Part shown: in pieces, positions 6,516 through 9,169 of the stretch | Position numbering within the stretch: the stretch's first letter is position 1 | How the letters are laid out: every line of letters starts with the position of its first letter | NCBI GenBank assembly: GCA_026417675.1 | Contig: JAOACV010000012.1 | Location: 1-9,169 of the forward strand | Direction of reading: 5' to 3' | Source of the DNA: Verrucomicrobiia bacterium | GTDB lineage: Bacteria > Verrucomicrobiota > Verrucomicrobiia > CAIQCK01 | Length of the DNA stretch: 9,169 bases | Position numbers and translations under genes: made by a program | Notes under the pieces: model-generated | What the model saw: only the letters and a program-made list of their open reading frames with translations | Database searches by the model: none | Told to the model about the DNA's origin: nothing

Positions 6516-7019
6516 TCAATAGCGTGGCGCCAGCATCAACCAGTAGTTGGCGGCGGAAAAACCTGCGGCCAAACCCAGCAACAGGACCAGTAGATTGAGC
6601 CGCACGCTCAAGCGGTGCAGCCGCTGCCAGCGGACGAGCACCTCTCCGCGACTCTCGTCGTCATGATCCTTGCGCGCGCGATTGGCTTCTTCGCGCAGCG
6701 AGTTCATGCGCGGCAGCAAGCGTTGTCGTGCCCACAGGACGATCACCATCATCCCGAACAACATGGACAACACGATCGCTCCGCCCTTCAACGGCCAGCA
6801 GCGCGCCGCGATCAGCGCGCCGCCGCTGAGCAGCGTTATCACGCCACAGATCAGGCCGAGCATGTAGTAACGCGGGAAAAGCGCGCGCATAAACCTGCCC
6901 GCGTGTTCCACTTCCAACGCGCCAAACGCCGTCGGCGCCGCGAAGAAGGAGAAAAACGCGATCGCGCCAACCCACAGGCCCCAGGACAGCAGGAAGATGT
7001 AACCAAGCGCGGCGCTCAT
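6516..7019 (-). CDS. DUF4149-like (TMEM205-type) integral membrane protein
   Basis: From the ATG at 7017-7019 this is a 167-residue protein with four predicted membrane helices (about 6-27, 50-70, 79-96 and 141-157). A charged cytoplasmic-type loop of about 40 residues lies between helices 3 and 4 and includes RQRLLPRMNSLREE (98-111). The WVGAIAFFSFFAAPTAF segment (16-32) followed by AGRFMRALFPRYY (40-52), plus RWQRLHRLSVRLNLLVLLLG (130-149), match DUF4149/TMEM205-like proteins, whose molecular role is unknown. The frame stays open upstream to a TTG at 7101-7103, which would add 28 residues. I prefer the ATG because the family normally starts just before helix 1, although neither start has a clear ribosome site. 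It may follow the exported protein gene upstream on the same strand, but a hairpin lies between them. No functional link to the sulfur genes is evident. Confidence 0.78.
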   Translation of the reverse strand: MSAALGYIFLLSWGLWVGAIAFFSFFAAPTAFGALEVEHAGRFMRALFPRYYMLGLICGVITLLSGGALIAARCWPLKGGAIVLSMLFGMMVIVLWARQRLLPRMNSLREEANRARKDHDDESRGEVLVRWQRLHRLSVRLNLLVLLLGLAAGFSAANYWLMLAPRY

Positions 7020-7131
7020 GCCCGCGCAGACTACCCGGCGGGCCTGCGGCTGCCAATACAGAAAATGGAACGCGGCAAAGTTCAGGCCGATCGCGTCCTC
7101 CAAACGCGATGTGTTTGCCTCTCGCCCGTTG

Positions 7132-7150
7132 TCGCGTTCGGGGAACGCGA
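7132..7150. terminator. Perfect 8-bp hairpin after the exported-protein gene
   Basis: TCGCGTTC (7132-7139), loop GGG, GAACGCGA (7143-7150) is a perfect inverted repeat. On the minus strand it begins about 15 bases after the TAA of the exported-protein gene (7166-7168), the usual place for a terminator. No run of T follows it, so it may be only a weak or Rho-assisted terminator or an mRNA 3'-end stabiliser. The rest of 7020-7165 holds nothing else recognisable. Confidence 0.4.
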
Positions 7151-7165
7151 TCCAGCCTTGCGAAC

Positions 7166-8023
7166 TTACGGCTTCTCCGGCGGCGGTTGCGGGGGGCCGG
7201 GTGGCTTCGGTCGTTGCGCGCCCGCCGGCCCGATCAACTCGCCGCCAACGACTTTCACTTCACCGCCTTCTTCGCGCGCGAGGTCGGGGCGCGACTCGAA
7301 ATCCGAATACGATGCCTGCTTGACGCATGCCGCCCGGGGAGAAAGCACCGCGTAACGATAATGCCGCGGCGCCACTTGATGGAGCACGTGCAGGTTGCTC
7401 TCTTTGTCGGTCTCCGCGCGCGGCGGCGCCAACAACACCGACGCGCCCAAACGAACCACGCCATAGATCACCCCCGCCTGCGCGTCCTCGATCCGAGCGT
7501 AAAGCCAGTCGTGTGGCTCCACCCGCAGCACCAACAGCGAGTAGGTGCTCAAGCGGGGCTTGCCTTCCTCCGCGACGCCCACCGTTTTGGTCCAGAGCAC
7601 GCGCCCGTTGAGAACCTCGATGATCCGCTCGTTGGAAGCAAAAAGACCGCCCACACCCGCCACCCGGACCGTCGCGTTGACCCGGTATCGGCCGATCTCC
7701 CGAATCTGGTAGAACGCCACCAGATCCACCTCCCGCGCCACCGCCTGGCCGGGCTCGATGCGTTGCGAACCGGCAAGAATCCCCGGCCCGACCGGCGGCA
7801 CCCGCCGGCCATCCTGCCGCACCACCTGCATGCGCAACCACGGCGCCGATTCCTGGTCTTCCAGAAGAAACGCCTGCGCCGAGTAGTTGTTTACCTGCAC
7901 CACCGCCGGAATGGACTCGTAGAGCAGATACTTCTCCCGCTCCAGCCGCAGTTGGACCGCCACTTGCGCCGACACAGACGGCGTAAGTAAGGCGGTCACA
8001 ACCAAGAGAAACAAACGCGTCAT
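7166..8023 (-). CDS. Exported protein of unknown function with proline-rich tail
   Basis: This 285-residue protein begins with a classical signal peptide: basic MTR, a hydrophobic core, then SVSA before Q20 as the likely cleavage site, so it is probably periplasmic or otherwise exported. No catalytic motif was recognised. The mature part has alternating hydrophobic/polar strands suggestive of beta-sandwich domains. One is at about 20-138, including YLLYESIPAVVQVNNYS (32-48) and an IGRYRVNATVRVAG strand pair (109-122), which recalls immunoglobulin-like or alpha-2-macroglobulin-like folds only loosely. The last 21 residues (265-285) are rich in proline with few charges and probably disordered. 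There is a single cysteine outside the signal region. The ATG at 8021-8023 gives the signal peptide directly, which supports the start. It is divergent from pyrF across 62 bases. The function is unknown. Confidence 0.8.
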   Translation of the reverse strand: MTRLFLLVVTALLTPSVSAQVAVQLRLEREKYLLYESIPAVVQVNNYSAQAFLLEDQESAPWLRMQVVRQDGRRVPPVGPGILAGSQRIEPGQAVAREVDLVAFYQIREIGRYRVNATVRVAGVGGLFASNERIIEVLNGRVLWTKTVGVAEEGKPRLSTYSLLVLRVEPHDWLYARIEDAQAGVIYGVVRLGASVLLAPPRAETDKESNLHVLHQVAPRHYRYAVLSPRAACVKQASYSDFESRPDLAREEGGEVKVVGGELIGPAGAQRPKPPGPPQPPPEKP

Positions 8024-8085
8024 GGCGGCAGGCTAACACGCGGCTTCTTGCATCGCCAAACGATTTTTCCTAACCTCAGCCCGCC

Positions 8086-8751
8086 ATGCCAAACCAGCTC
8101 ATCGTCGCCCTCGACGTGCCCAACCTTGACCAGGCCCGCCGCACACTCGACCAACTCGCCGACACCGTCCGCTGGTTCAAGGTCGGCCTGCAACTCTTCA
8201 CCGCCGCCGGCCCCGCCGTCGTGCGCGCGGTCCGCGCCCGCGGCGCCAGGGTGTTCCTCGATCTGAAGTTCCATGACATTCCCAACACCGTCGCCGGCGC
8301 CGCGCAGTCCGCTGCCGCGCTCGGCGTCGAGATGTTCAACGTCCACGCCAGCGGCGGCGAGGCCATGATGCGCGCTGCCGCCGAGGCCGCTGCTCGAATG
8401 GGAGCCGACCGGCCCCTTGTCATTGCCGTGACCATCCTAACCAGCCAGACCGCCAGCGAAGCCGACGTGCTCAGCCTGGCCCGCGCCGCCAAGACCAGCG
8501 GTCTCGACGGCGTGGTCTGCTCCGCGCGCGAAGCCGTCACGCTCAGGCGCGAACTTGGCGCGGACTTCAAACTCGTCTGCCCCGGCATTCGCCCCGCGTG
8601 GAGCGAGACCGGCGACCAGAAGCGCATCATCACGCCGCGTGAGGCCGTCCAGGCCGGCGCGGACTACCTCGTCGTCGGCCGCCCCATCCTCGCCTCGCCC
8701 AGCCCCGCCGCCGCCGCGCGCCGCGTGCTCGACGAGATGCATGGCGGATGA
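8086..8751 (+). CDS. pyrF: Orotidine 5'-phosphate decarboxylase
   Basis: This 221-residue TIM-barrel enzyme catalyses the last step of de novo UMP synthesis. Conserved elements appear in order: IVALDVP with D10, K32 in WFKVGLQLF (30-38), the catalytic D-x-K-x-x-D array D59-K61-D64 in FLDLKFHDIPNTV, NVHASGG (85-91), CPGIRP (165-170), GDQKR (176-180) with the phosphate-contacting Q178, and R199 in VVGRPI. Length is typical of the bacterial group I enzyme. The ATG at 8086-8088 places the first beta strand immediately after the start, as in the family. No strong Shine-Dalgarno is visible. Only 62 bases separate it from the divergent exported-protein gene, so its promoter must lie there; TTGCAT (8048-8053) and TAACCT (8071-8076) with 17-base spacing is a weak candidate. 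It stands alone, without other pyr genes in view. Confidence 0.97.
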   Translation: MPNQLIVALDVPNLDQARRTLDQLADTVRWFKVGLQLFTAAGPAVVRAVRARGARVFLDLKFHDIPNTVAGAAQSAAALGVEMFNVHASGGEAMMRAAAEAAARMGADRPLVIAVTILTSQTASEADVLSLARAAKTSGLDGVVCSAREAVTLRRELGADFKLVCPGIRPAWSETGDQKRIITPREAVQAGADYLVVGRPILASPSPAAAARRVLDEMHGG

Positions 8752-8787
8752 TTGCGAAACGTTGACGGCTTTGCTAAAGGTTTCGAC

Positions 8788-9169
8788 ATGAACATATCCC
8801 TCAAGTCACTCGCCTCGTTCGGAGTCTCGATCTCTTTGGTTTCACCCGGCGTGCTGGCCGCGGGCAAAGCGGTGGGCACGAGTCCCAGTTTCAAGGGGCC
8901 GGTTGGGCTACAACTCTACAGCCTGCGCGACGCGTTCAAGAAGGACGTGCCCGGCACGATGGCGCAGGTCAAGAGTTTCGGTTTCAAATACGTCGAGCTG
9001 GCGGGCACCTACGGGATGGAACCGGGACCGTTCAAGAAGCTGCTGGCCGACAACCAGCTTGTGGCCGTGGCGGGACATTTCCCGTTCGAGAAATACCGCG
9101 ACGACGCCGAGGGCGTCGCGCGCGACGCCAAGGCGCTGGGGCTGAAGTTTTCCGGGTGCGCGTGGATTC
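8788..9169 (+). CDS. Exported sugar-phosphate isomerase/epimerase-like protein, N-terminal part (runs off window)
   Basis: This open frame of 127 codons reaches the window end without a stop. Residues 1-24 look like a signal peptide (MNISLK, hydrophobic stretch, then VLA before A25), so export is likely. From about residue 39 the sequence VGLQLYSLRDAFKKDVPGT, followed by VKSFGFKYVELAG (about 60-72), matches the start of the xylose isomerase-like TIM-barrel family (AP endonuclease family 2, often named sugar phosphate isomerase/epimerase). Metal-binding residues of that family would lie further on, outside the window, apart from the early ELAG glutamate (E70) that ends strand 2. AAGG lies seven bases before the ATG (8788-8790). 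Exported members are common in Planctomycetota and Verrucomicrobiota, where they are presumed to act on sugars. The exact substrate is unknown. It lies 36 bases after pyrF on the same strand. Confidence 0.83.
   Translation, partial: MNISLKSLASFGVSISLVSPGVLAAGKAVGTSPSFKGPVGLQLYSLRDAFKKDVPGTMAQVKSFGFKYVELAGTYGMEPGPFKKLLADNQLVAVAGHFPFEKYRDDAEGVARDAKALGLKFSGCAWI

Noticed and set aside
6464..6598. Small plus-strand frame of 44 codons (starts MREKRRAAPK)
   Set aside because: No ribosome site, mostly overlaps the C-terminal coding part of the opposing DUF4149-like gene, and no family resemblance.
8755..8785. Inverted repeat CGAAAC...GTTTCG between pyrF and the isomerase-like gene as a terminator
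   Set aside because: Six-base arms with a 19-base interior containing only a 4-bp inner stem and no T-tract; too weak to call.

Overview
The window is G+C-rich, densely coded bacterial chromosome. No phage, IS, CRISPR, tRNA or rRNA signal was seen. The secreted sugar-isomerase-like protein at the right end, the proline-tailed exported protein and the general gene style suggest a Verrucomicrobiota/PVC-type bacterium. This is an inference from gene flavour, not from a marker gene.

The left two-thirds (1-6409) is a sulfur-assimilation and trans-sulfuration locus built around one divergent control region (about 3208-3322). Leftward from it, on the minus strand, run cysK (O-acetylserine sulfhydrylase), a small DUF2061 membrane protein, cysI (siroheme/4Fe-4S sulfite reductase) and the start of cysH (PAPS/APS reductase, cut by the window edge). 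Together these take activated sulfate to sulfite, then sulfide, then cysteine. Rightward run an Rrf2-family regulator and two PLP enzymes of the Cys/Met-metabolism family. The first is a canonical cystathionine gamma-synthase/lyase type of 384 aa. The second is a 485-aa paralogue whose N-terminus resembles fungal Str2-type cystathionine gamma-synthase, and it overlaps the first gene by one base. Cysteine synthesis therefore lies on one side of the regulator and trans-sulfuration on the other.

The most interesting small-scale signal is a perfect 8-4-8 inverted repeat (3233-3252). It covers the -10 box and most of the spacer of a TTGACA-16-TAAACT promoter for cysK, directly beside the Rrf2 gene. 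It is a strong candidate operator. The regulator lacks the cysteine triad of IscR-type Fe-S proteins, so a CymR-like mechanism (sensing through CysK and O-acetylserine) is an attractive but unproven model.

The right third (6410-9169) holds unrelated genes: a DUF4149-like four-helix membrane protein and an unknown exported protein on the minus strand, then pyrF (orotidine 5'-phosphate decarboxylase) and the start of an exported sugar-phosphate isomerase/epimerase-like protein on the plus strand. The longest gene-free stretches are about 100-150 bases and contain only short hairpins.
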